Below, one piece after another: positions 54,899 through 62,549 of a stretch of 64,000 bases of DNA (within the stretch, counting starts at the first letter, position 1; each line of letters opens with the position of its first letter). The stretch is from positions 1,054,001-1,118,000 of the forward strand of contig NZ_CP093341.1 of assembly GCF_022637455.1 (NCBI RefSeq). Reading direction: 5' to 3'. Both the position numbers and the translations under genes were made by a program. This stretch comes from Lysobacter sp. S4-A87 (lineage in GTDB: Bacteria > Pseudomonadota > Gammaproteobacteria > Xanthomonadales > Xanthomonadaceae). The notes beneath the pieces are model-generated. The model was not told where the DNA came from. It ran no database searches and saw only the letters and a program-made list of their open reading frames with translations.

Positions 54899-56545
54899 AT
54901 GACCAAGGCCTCCGATCTGTTCGTCGCCGCGCTCGAAGCCGAGGGCGTGGAGTACGTCTTCGGCATTCCCGGCGAAGAGAACCTCGACCTGCTCGAATCG
55001 CTGCGCAATTCGCCCATCCGCCTGGTACTGACCCGTCACGAACAGGGCGCCGGTTTCATGGCCGCCACCTACGGTCGCCTGACCGGAAAAGCCGGCGTAT
55101 GCCTGTCGACGCTCGGCCCCGGCGCCACCAATCTGGTCACCCCCGCTGCCTACGCCCAGCTCGGCGCGATGCCGATGTTCATGATCACCGGCCAGAAGCC
55201 GATCAAGACCAGCCGGCAAGGGCACTTCCAGATAGTCGACGTGGTCGACACGATGCGGCCGCTGACCAAGTACACACGCCAGATAGTCTCCGCCGACGCC
55301 ATTCCCGCGCGTGTCCGCGAGGCCTTCCGCCGCGCCGAGGAAGAACGCCCCGGCGCGACCCACCTGGAGCTTCCGCAGGACATCGCCGGCGACGAAACCA
55401 GCGCCCGCCTGATCCCGGCCTCGTTCTCGCGCCGGCCGATCGCCGACGACAAGGCCATCGCCCACGCCGCCGCCGCGATCAGCCAGTCACGCCACCCCCT
55501 GCTGATGATCGGCGCCGGCGCCAACCGCAAGACCACCGCGCGGCAATTGCGATCGTTCATCGACAAGCTCGGAATCCCCTTCTTCAGCACGCAGATGGGC
55601 AAGGGCGTGATCGACGAACTGCATCCCCTGTGGCTCGGCAATGCCGCCCTGTCGGACCACGATTTCGTCCACCGCGCGATCGACGCAGCCGACTGCATCG
55701 TCAACATCGGCCATGACGTGATCGAAAAGCCGCCGTTCTTCATGCGCGAGGGACGCCGCACCGTCATCCACGTCAATTACGAGGCCGCCGAGGTCGATGC
55801 GGTGTACTTTCCCCAGATCGAAGTCGTCGGCGACATTGCCAACACGGTCTGGCAACTGGGCGAGGTGCTGAGCGCACAGGCGCACTGGAACTTCGCCTTC
55901 TTCGACCGGGTGCGCACCGCGCTGCTGGCCAACCTCGTCGACCGCAGCGACGCGGACCGCTTCCCGATGGCCCCCCAGCGGCTCGTTGCCGACGTCCGCA
56001 AGGTCATGGGCCCGCGCGACGTGGTCTGCCTCGACAACGGCCTGTACAAGCTGTGGTTCGCCCGCTGCTATCGCTGCCGCGAACCCAACACGCTGTTGCT
56101 CGACAACGCCCTGGCGACCATGGGCGCCGGCCTGCCCTCCGCGATCGCCGCGCGCATCGTCTGCCCCGACCGGAATGTCCTGGCCGTATGCGGCGACGGC
56201 GGCTTCATGATGAACTCGCAGGAACTCGAGACCGCGGTGCGCCTGGGCCTGGACCTCACCGTGCTGGTGCTGCGCGACGACGCATACGGCATGATCAAGT
56301 GGAAACAGGCGCACGAGCGCTATCCGAGCTTCGGCATGGACCTGGGCAATCCTGACTTCGTACGCTATGCGCAGAGCTACGGCGCGCGCGGGCATCGCCC
56401 TGCATCCGCGGACGCGTTCGCACCCATGCTGCAGCGTGCGCTCGACACCCCCGGAATCGACCTGATCGAAGTGCCCATCGACTACAGCGACGACGACCGC
56501 CTGCTCAACGAAGAGATCCCGAAGCTGAGCGCGGCCCTGCAGTAG
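54899..56545 (+). CDS. ThDP-dependent acetolactate synthase-like enzyme
   Basis: A 548-residue three-domain ThDP enzyme. The Glu of the cofactor-activating motif is in LTRHEQGAGFMAA, and the ThDP/Mg motif in VCGDGGFMMNSQELETAVRLG. GIPGEENLDLLE and DDAYGMIKWKQ resemble catabolic acetolactate synthases (AlsS) rather than the biosynthetic IlvB, and no regulatory small subunit gene follows. The next gene, 33 bp on, is an aldehyde dehydrogenase, a pairing that suggests a decarboxylation-oxidation sequence rather than branched-chain synthesis. The start at 54899 is preceded by a good gagg site. The real substrate is uncertain. Confidence 0.8.
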   Translation: MTKASDLFVAALEAEGVEYVFGIPGEENLDLLESLRNSPIRLVLTRHEQGAGFMAATYGRLTGKAGVCLSTLGPGATNLVTPAAYAQLGAMPMFMITGQKPIKTSRQGHFQIVDVVDTMRPLTKYTRQIVSADAIPARVREAFRRAEEERPGATHLELPQDIAGDETSARLIPASFSRRPIADDKAIAHAAAAISQSRHPLLMIGAGANRKTTARQLRSFIDKLGIPFFSTQMGKGVIDELHPLWLGNAALSDHDFVHRAIDAADCIVNIGHDVIEKPPFFMREGRRTVIHVNYEAAEVDAVYFPQIEVVGDIANTVWQLGEVLSAQAHWNFAFFDRVRTALLANLVDRSDADRFPMAPQRLVADVRKVMGPRDVVCLDNGLYKLWFARCYRCREPNTLLLDNALATMGAGLPSAIAARIVCPDRNVLAVCGDGGFMMNSQELETAVRLGLDLTVLVLRDDAYGMIKWKQAHERYPSFGMDLGNPDFVRYAQSYGARGHRPASADAFAPMLQRALDTPGIDLIEVPIDYSDDDRLLNEEIPKLSAALQ

Positions 56546-56578
56546 TCATCCGCCCCCCATTCTTCATCGGAGAACGAC

Positions 56579-58042
56579 ATGGCAAAGCCCAAGCGCGCCG
56601 CCTCCGGCCTGATGGCCAGCTACCCGTACTACCTCGCCAACCGCCCGGTCGCCGCCAACACTGACCTTGAGGTGCTGGACAAGTACAGCGGCAAGCGCGC
56701 CACCCGCGTCGCCATTGCCGACGCCACGGCCGTGCGCAAGGCCATCGTCGCCGCCCACCAGGCGCGCGAGTCGGTCGCTGCCTTCCCGCCCGATGCACGC
56801 CGTGACGTGCTCGAGCATTGCGTCCGGCGTTTCCAGGAACGCTTCGACGAACTGGCGCTGGCGTTGTGCATCGAGGCCGGCAAGCCCATCGCCGACGCAC
56901 GTGGCGAGGTCACCCGGCTGATCGACACGTTCCGCATCGCCGCCGGCGAGGCCACGCGCATCGATGGCGAAGTGATCGAACTGCAGATCTCCAAGCGCAC
57001 GCGCGGTTACCGCGGCATGGTCAAGCGCGTGCCCATCGGCGTGTGCAGCTTCATCACGCCGTTCAACTTCCCGCTGAACCTGGTTGCACACAAGGTCGCG
57101 CCCGCGCTGGCGGCAGGTTGCCCGTTCGTGCTCAAGCCCTCGGAGAAGACGCCGATCGGCGCGCTGATCATCGCCGAGGTCCTGGCCGAAACAGATTTGC
57201 CCCGCGGCGCGTTCTCGGTGCTGGCCTGTTCCACCCAGGACGCCTCGCAACTGGTCGAGGACGAACGCATCGCGCTGCTGAGCTTCACCGGCGGCCTGAT
57301 CGGCTGGGACCTCAAGGCCCGCGCCGGACGCAAGAAGGTCACGCTGGAACTGGGCGGCAACGCCGCCTGCATCATCGACGACGACCCGGGCATGCCGCTC
57401 GATCGCGTGGTCGAACGACTGGTCTTCGGCGCCTACTACCAGAGCGGCCAGAGCTGCATCAGCGTGCAGCGCATCTACGCGCACGCAGCCATCTACGACA
57501 AGCTGCGCAAGAAGCTCAAGGCAGCGGTGGCGAAGTTGCCGATGGGCGATCCGCGCGACGAGAAGACCTTCATCGGCCCGATGATCGACGAGGCCGCGGC
57601 CAAGCGCGTGGACAGCTGGATCGAGGCCGCGCGCAAGGGCGGCGCCCGCCGCCTGGCCGGTGGCAACCGCAACGGCAACATGGTGCCGGCGACACTGCTG
57701 GAGGGCGTGCCCCGCGACAGCGAGCTGTACCGGAAGGAAGCCTTCGCTCCGGTTGCGCTGATGGAACCGTTCGACGATTTCGATCGCGCCATCGACCAGG
57801 TCAACGACAGCGACTTCGGCCTGCAGGCCGGTGTGTTCACCGCCCGCCTCGACCACGCCATGCGCGCTTGGGACCGCCTCGACGTCGGCGGGGTGATCGT
57901 CGGCGACGTGCCCAGCTTCCGCGTCGACAACATGCCCTACGGCGGCGTGAAGCATTCAGGGCTGGGCCGCGAAGGCGTGCGTTATGCGATCGAGGACATG
58001 ACCGAGCAGCGCCTGCTGGTGATCCGCGATCCGGCCAGCTGA
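56579..58042 (+). CDS. aldehyde dehydrogenase paired with the ThDP enzyme
   Basis: A 487-residue NAD(P)-dependent ALDH. SFITPFNFPLNLVAHKVAPA, PFVLKPSEKTP, LELGGNAACIID and catalytic Cys in YYQSGQSCISVQRIY are intact, with PYGGVKHSGLGREGVRYAIE at the end. The closest groups are glyceraldehyde/lactaldehyde or sulfoacetaldehyde-type dehydrogenases, but I cannot place it precisely. It is co-transcribed with the acetolactate-synthase-like gene, so it may oxidise the aldehyde made by that enzyme. A hairpin follows its stop. Confidence 0.85.
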   Translation: MAKPKRAASGLMASYPYYLANRPVAANTDLEVLDKYSGKRATRVAIADATAVRKAIVAAHQARESVAAFPPDARRDVLEHCVRRFQERFDELALALCIEAGKPIADARGEVTRLIDTFRIAAGEATRIDGEVIELQISKRTRGYRGMVKRVPIGVCSFITPFNFPLNLVAHKVAPALAAGCPFVLKPSEKTPIGALIIAEVLAETDLPRGAFSVLACSTQDASQLVEDERIALLSFTGGLIGWDLKARAGRKKVTLELGGNAACIIDDDPGMPLDRVVERLVFGAYYQSGQSCISVQRIYAHAAIYDKLRKKLKAAVAKLPMGDPRDEKTFIGPMIDEAAAKRVDSWIEAARKGGARRLAGGNRNGNMVPATLLEGVPRDSELYRKEAFAPVALMEPFDDFDRAIDQVNDSDFGLQAGVFTARLDHAMRAWDRLDVGGVIVGDVPSFRVDNMPYGGVKHSGLGREGVRYAIEDMTEQRLLVIRDPAS

Positions 58043-58068
58043 GCTTCGACACATGCAGATACGGCACC

Positions 58069-58090
58069 CCTTCCCCCGGCTGGGGGAAGG
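58069..58090. terminator. hairpin between convergent genes
   Basis: CCTTCCCCC-ggct-GGGGGAAGG, a perfect 9-bp stem in the 75-bp gap between the convergent aldehyde dehydrogenase and exported-hydrolase genes. It lacks a U-run; similar sequences occur as intergenic palindromes in this family. Confidence 0.5.
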
Positions 58091-58117
58091 AATGTCGAGG
58101 CCTGCCGGACCGTTGAC

Positions 58118-58789
58118 TCAGTACTCTTTGCGCGGCGCGGGTTCGTCTACCTTGCCGATGCTGGTTTCGCCGATGCTGACCTTGCCGCCCGTGGCCCACT
58201 CGGCCACCGGCTGCAGCCATTCCTGCCTGGGCTCATGGAACAGCGCCTCGCCGTGGCCGGTGTTGAGCACCAGCTCCTTGCGCTCGCTGACCTTGGGTGA
58301 ATCGCCCCACAGCGGACGGCACGACAGCGACGTGCTGTCATTGGCGTCATGCACGCCGAGCACGCGACCGCTCATGCGGAAGTTGTAGTTGGCCTTCATC
58401 ACCGGATCGCACTGGCCGAGCAGCACGTAATTGACGTGCCGGTTGCCGACCAGGGCGGACGTCAGCGTGGTCACCGCGGAGCCGGTGCCGGCGCCGACGA
58501 CGTTGATTTCCTCCGGAGCCACGCCCTTGGCCATCAGTGCGCGAACTTCGTCGGCGATGCGATGTGCATAGGCCAGGCGCGTTTCGCCTGCATAGGCGAA
58601 CGTGCTGACTTCGAAGCCCTGGTCGTCAAACGCCTGCACGATGGCGGCGTGGTCGACACCCGCTTCGGTGGAGGGCAGATAGATAAGGTGTGGCGAACCC
58701 GCCATCGCGGTCGACGACGCAGCAAGGAACACTGCAGTTACGAGTGCGCGGCGGGTGTGCTTCAGCGGGGAAGGCAAGGAACGGGTCAT
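58118..58789 (-). CDS. exported alpha/beta-hydrolase-fold protein without nucleophile serine
   Basis: A 223-residue protein with a signal peptide (RRALVTAVFLAASSTAMA). The hydrolase fold is indicated by LIYLPST, the elbow-like strand-turn INVVGAGTGSAVTTLTSAL, an Asp in GVHDANDST and a His in NTGHGEALFHEP. At the nucleophile position of GxSxG the sequence has GAGTG, so Ser is replaced by Gly; Asp and His remain. It may bind a ligand rather than hydrolyse it, or use a neighbouring residue. The ATG at 58789 has a gaggtacc ribosome site; upstream codons to 59113 are not protein-like. Confidence 0.7.
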   Translation of the reverse strand: MTRSLPSPLKHTRRALVTAVFLAASSTAMAGSPHLIYLPSTEAGVDHAAIVQAFDDQGFEVSTFAYAGETRLAYAHRIADEVRALMAKGVAPEEINVVGAGTGSAVTTLTSALVGNRHVNYVLLGQCDPVMKANYNFRMSGRVLGVHDANDSTSLSCRPLWGDSPKVSERKELVLNTGHGEALFHEPRQEWLQPVAEWATGGKVSIGETSIGKVDEPAPRKEY

Positions 58790-59127
58790 GGCAGGTACCT
58801 CCAGCAAAGGCGTCGGGGGACGCGGGGGAAGCTGTAAAGACGTAACCGGCGGGCTCAATCGTGCGCGCCATCTGTTGTACTCACCAGTTCGAAAGGTCAT
58901 ACCAACTTCTGGGATACACGAAATTGGATGCGTGACGGGCCGTGCGCGTTTATGCACAACGCGGGTTAAATCGATCACTGTGTGAAGTGAATGCGGCCAC
59001 CGTTCTTCGCTGCCATAGGTAATGGTCACTTCCGACCCATCGACCGGGTTGGAACAAAAGCGTGAATCCTTAACCCCACTCTTCGTTGCCGTCCGTTGGC
59101 CCTTGCAACCCAACCGGAGACAGCAAC
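58790..59127. other. 338-bp divergent intergenic region
   Basis: It lies between the exported hydrolase-fold gene (leftward) and the VWA gene (rightward) and must hold both promoters. It is less GC-rich than its surroundings. Rightward, TTGGAA near 59050 and CTTAAC near 59070 could form a poor promoter. No tRNA, repeat or protein-like reading frame was found. Confidence 0.5.
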
Positions 59128-60936
59128 ATGAAGCGCACCCTGGCAGTCCGCCCTACCCTGTTCATCGCTGTCACGCTTGCGTTGTCCGCCTGTCACACAA
59201 CGCGCGATTCCGCACAGACCGAGCGCGTGGATTCCGCTCCGGAGTCGGATGTGTCCGCCGCTGTCGTGGCGGCGGACGCCGCCGAAGCCACAGCAGCAAA
59301 GGAAGCTGGCACGACTGATGCCAGGCGCCAGCGTCGCGAAGCAGCGCGCAAGTCAACCATTGCACCGCCAGCGGCGTCGCCGCCCGCGCCTTCGCGGACG
59401 CTCGATGCGGTCGCCGTCACCGGGTCGGCCTTGGCCTATGCACCGCCAGCGCCCATCGAAGCGCGGCAAGCGGGCGCATGGCAGCAACCGGCCAACACGG
59501 AGCGATATGCAGCAATCACTGACAACCCCGTTCGCCGCGTGTCGGAGGAGCCGGTGTCGACTTTCTCCGTCGACGTCGACACCGGCAGCTATGCAAACGT
59601 TCGTCGCATGCTCAACGAAGGCGCACGGCCGCCGGCCGATGCTGTCCGCGCCGAAGAGTTCATCAACTACTTCGACTACGGCCATCCTGCACCGGCCACG
59701 CGCGAAGTGCCGTTCCGGGTGACCACCGAGCTCGCGGTCGCACCGTGGAATTCGCAGCGCCAGCTACTGATGATCGGCATCAAGGGCTATGACGTACCCA
59801 AGGCAACGCTGGCCCCGGCCAACCTCGTGTTCCTGATCGACACGTCCGGCTCGATGGATTCACCCGACAAGCTGCCGCTGGTCAAGAGTGCGGTGCGCCA
59901 ACTGGTCCCGAATCTGCGCAGCCAGGACCGCGTGTCGATGGTCGTCTACGCCGGCAGTGCCGGACTTGTCCTGCCGCCCACGCCCGGCGACCGCCATGGC
60001 GAGATCCTCGCCGCGCTCGACCACCTCGACGCCGGCGGCAGCACCAACGGCGGCGACGGCATCCGCCTGGCTTACGCGATGGCCAGGCAGGCCTACATCG
60101 CCAACGGCGTGAACCGCGTGATCCTTGCCACCGATGGCGACTTCAACGTCGGCACCGTCGACCAGGGTGCGCTGGAAACGCTGGTCGGCGACCAGCGCAA
60201 GCACGGCATCGCACTGAGCACGCTCGGCTTCGGCAGCGGCAACTACAACGATGCGATGGCCGAGCAACTGGCCGATGTCGGTGACGGCAACCACGCCTAC
60301 ATCGACAGCCTGCGCGAAGCGCGAAAGGTCCTGGTCGAACAGATGAGCTCCACGCTGATGACGATCGCCCGCGACGTGAAGGTACAGATCGAGTTCAATC
60401 CGGCCCAGGTCGCCGAGTACCGCCTCATCGGCTACGAGAACCGCGTCTTGCAGCGCGAGGACTTCAACAACGACAAGGTCGATGCCGGCGACATCGGCGC
60501 CGGGCACCAGGTGACCGCGCTGTACGAGATCACGCCGGCCTCCTCACCCGCGCAACGTGTCGGATCGCTGCGCTACGGCAGCGCACCGGCCACGGCCAAG
60601 GCCGACCTGGGCGGCGAGATCGCCCATCTGCGCCTGCGCTACAAGTTGCCGGGCCAGGACCGCAGCCGGTTGATCGAGACGCCGGTGCTGGGGTCGCAGC
60701 TGGTGCGCAATCCGAGCGAACCGATGCGCTTCGCCAGTGCGGTCGCCGGATTCGCCGACGCCCTGCGCGGTGGCAGCCGGATGGACGGCTGGAGCCTCGA
60801 CGCGATGATCCGCACGGCCAGTTCCGCCAAGGGCCGTGACCAGAACGGCGAACGCGCCGAACTGCTGGCACTGATGGAACTCGCCCGGACCCAGATCGGC
60901 CCCGACCGCGACGCCCGCATCGGTCTGGGTCAGTAG
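59128..60936 (+). CDS. VWA-domain lipoprotein (YfbK family)
   Basis: A 602-residue protein with a lipobox (LALSACHT) and a disordered Ala/Arg/Pro-rich segment (residues 25-130). It then has a YfbK-type N-terminal domain (FSVDVDTGSYANVRRMLNEG), a VWA domain (about 225-400) with a complete metal site (DTSGSM, then Thr/Asp in ATDGDFNVG), and a DUF3520-type C-terminal domain (about 410-600). The linker contains TLDAVAVTGSAL (about residues 91-102), which looks like the plug-leader motif of TonB receptors. A periplasmic protein-binding or scaffold role is likely; partner unknown. The ATG at 59128 follows a ggaga site. Confidence 0.88.
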   Translation: MKRTLAVRPTLFIAVTLALSACHTTRDSAQTERVDSAPESDVSAAVVAADAAEATAAKEAGTTDARRQRREAARKSTIAPPAASPPAPSRTLDAVAVTGSALAYAPPAPIEARQAGAWQQPANTERYAAITDNPVRRVSEEPVSTFSVDVDTGSYANVRRMLNEGARPPADAVRAEEFINYFDYGHPAPATREVPFRVTTELAVAPWNSQRQLLMIGIKGYDVPKATLAPANLVFLIDTSGSMDSPDKLPLVKSAVRQLVPNLRSQDRVSMVVYAGSAGLVLPPTPGDRHGEILAALDHLDAGGSTNGGDGIRLAYAMARQAYIANGVNRVILATDGDFNVGTVDQGALETLVGDQRKHGIALSTLGFGSGNYNDAMAEQLADVGDGNHAYIDSLREARKVLVEQMSSTLMTIARDVKVQIEFNPAQVAEYRLIGYENRVLQREDFNNDKVDAGDIGAGHQVTALYEITPASSPAQRVGSLRYGSAPATAKADLGGEIAHLRLRYKLPGQDRSRLIETPVLGSQLVRNPSEPMRFASAVAGFADALRGGSRMDGWSLDAMIRTASSAKGRDQNGERAELLALMELARTQIGPDRDARIGLGQ

Positions 60937-60982
60937 CTGTGTGACGGTGTGGGAGCCAGTCCGCTGGCTCCCGCACTCGCCG

Positions 60983-62548
60983 TCAGGCCTGCAGCCGCTC
61001 GATCATCGGTGCCAGCCACTGCTCGTACGGCGCCCACTTCGGCCGCTCGCGCACCTGGATGCTGTCACGTACCTGCACCGCACTGGCCGTGACCACCGCG
61101 CGCTTGCGCGCACCGATGTCGAGCATCGCCGGATCAAACGGCAAGCCGCAGAAATCGGCGACGCGGCGCAACTCGCCCTCGGGATCGGCAACCAGCTTCG
61201 CGTACTCCACGTCGAGGATCCGGCCCGGGAACCGCGCGTGCCAGTGCGACATCAGGCGCTTGTACAGCCGGTGATAGTCGGCCAGCTCGATCGGGTCGTA
61301 GCTGTAGGCATTGGCCTCGGAGAACATCTCGCGCAGGTTGGAGAAGCAGGTCTCGACCGGGTCGCGCACCATGTGCAGGATCTTCGCCTGCGGCAGGGCA
61401 TGCGCGATGAAACCGATATTGAGGAAGTTCGAGGGCAGCTTGTCGGTGAAGCAGCGCCGGCCTTCGGCCCGCCACTTCACGCTGCCCAGATAGCGCTCGC
61501 CCGCGGCTGCCAGATCGGCGCCGGCCGCGCGCTCGACCAGCTTGCGGTCGATGACCCCGCGGCAATGGTGGTCGGTCGCATGGCGCATCGCGCTGGTGAA
61601 GTCGTACAGCTCGCCCAGGCCGCGCACGTCGGGATGGCCATCGAGCAACTGCTCCAGCAGCGTGGTACCGGAACGGTGCATGCCGACGATGAAGATCGGC
61701 AGCGTGTCGTCGCCCTGCCCCGTGCTGGTTGCTGGCGGTGCCGGCTCGAACGTCGACAGCGATTCGAACAGCTCGGCCGTGGCGCCGGTGTCGTAGTTCA
61801 GTCGCGAACGCTTGGCGCGGCAGCCGAGCACCAGCGCATTCCACGCCGCCTCGTGCTGACCGAGGTCGTCGTGCTCTTTGTGCAACGCGAACGCCAGCAG
61901 CGCGATGTCCTCGGCCGTGCGTCCGGGCCTTTTCAGCTCGCGCTCGATCGCGGCGATGTGGTTGGCTTCGGCCGTCTGCTTGCGCACCCACGCCGACAGC
62001 CAGTAGCCCTGCGCGATTTCCGGCGCGCGCCGCTGGCTGCGCTCGATGTCCTGCCCGGCCTCGCTGAAGCGGCCCAGATAGGTGAGCACCTGCGCCCGCG
62101 CAAGCAGGGTCGGCGGGTAGTCCGGGTCGGCGCGTCGCGCTTCGTCGAGGAAGGCGATCGCGCGGCTGGGAAGGTTGACGTAACTCAGCTGCGCGGCGGC
62201 GGCGATCAGCAGCGGGATGGGCATGCGCGACATCGGCTTGGCGCGATCGATCGCCGCCTGCAGCGCCGGCACCTGGTTGAAGGTGCGCAGGCGCGGCAGC
62301 AGTTCGGCAAGCAGCCTGGGGTCGGTGGTGCCGGTGCGCGCCGCGGCCAGCGCGTGTTCCTCGGCGCGCCGGTAATGCCCACGCAGCGAGTTCAGGTACG
62401 ACAACTGGATGAGCGCATACGGCTCGTTGGGCCGCAGCAGCAGCACCTGCTCGAATGCGGCAATGGCCCCGTCGAGGTCATCGCTGGCCGCCAGCGCTTC
62501 GGCTTTGGAAATCAGCGCCTGCAGCGCCGATGGAGCGACGTTCGACAT
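60983..62548 (-). CDS. TPR-sulfotransferase, downstream copy
   Basis: A 521-residue protein. TPR-like helices occupy residues 1-265 (DDLDGAIAAFEQVLLLRPNE is the clearest). A sulfotransferase domain (about 285-515) has the 5'-phosphosulfate loop FIVGMHRSGTTLLEQLL and the 3'-phosphate element MVRDPVETCFSNL. The ATG at 62548 starts one base after the stop of the upstream paralogue (TGAgATG), so they are coupled. Such proteins are common in Xanthomonadaceae, with substrates mostly unknown; RaxST, which sulfates a tyrosine in the secreted RaxX peptide, is a distant relative. No PAPS-synthesis or secretion gene is in view. Confidence 0.85.
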   Translation of the reverse strand: MSNVAPSALQALISKAEALAASDDLDGAIAAFEQVLLLRPNEPYALIQLSYLNSLRGHYRRAEEHALAAARTGTTDPRLLAELLPRLRTFNQVPALQAAIDRAKPMSRMPIPLLIAAAAQLSYVNLPSRAIAFLDEARRADPDYPPTLLARAQVLTYLGRFSEAGQDIERSQRRAPEIAQGYWLSAWVRKQTAEANHIAAIERELKRPGRTAEDIALLAFALHKEHDDLGQHEAAWNALVLGCRAKRSRLNYDTGATAELFESLSTFEPAPPATSTGQGDDTLPIFIVGMHRSGTTLLEQLLDGHPDVRGLGELYDFTSAMRHATDHHCRGVIDRKLVERAAGADLAAAGERYLGSVKWRAEGRRCFTDKLPSNFLNIGFIAHALPQAKILHMVRDPVETCFSNLREMFSEANAYSYDPIELADYHRLYKRLMSHWHARFPGRILDVEYAKLVADPEGELRRVADFCGLPFDPAMLDIGARKRAVVTASAVQVRDSIQVRERPKWAPYEQWLAPMIERLQA

Positions 62549-62549
62549 C

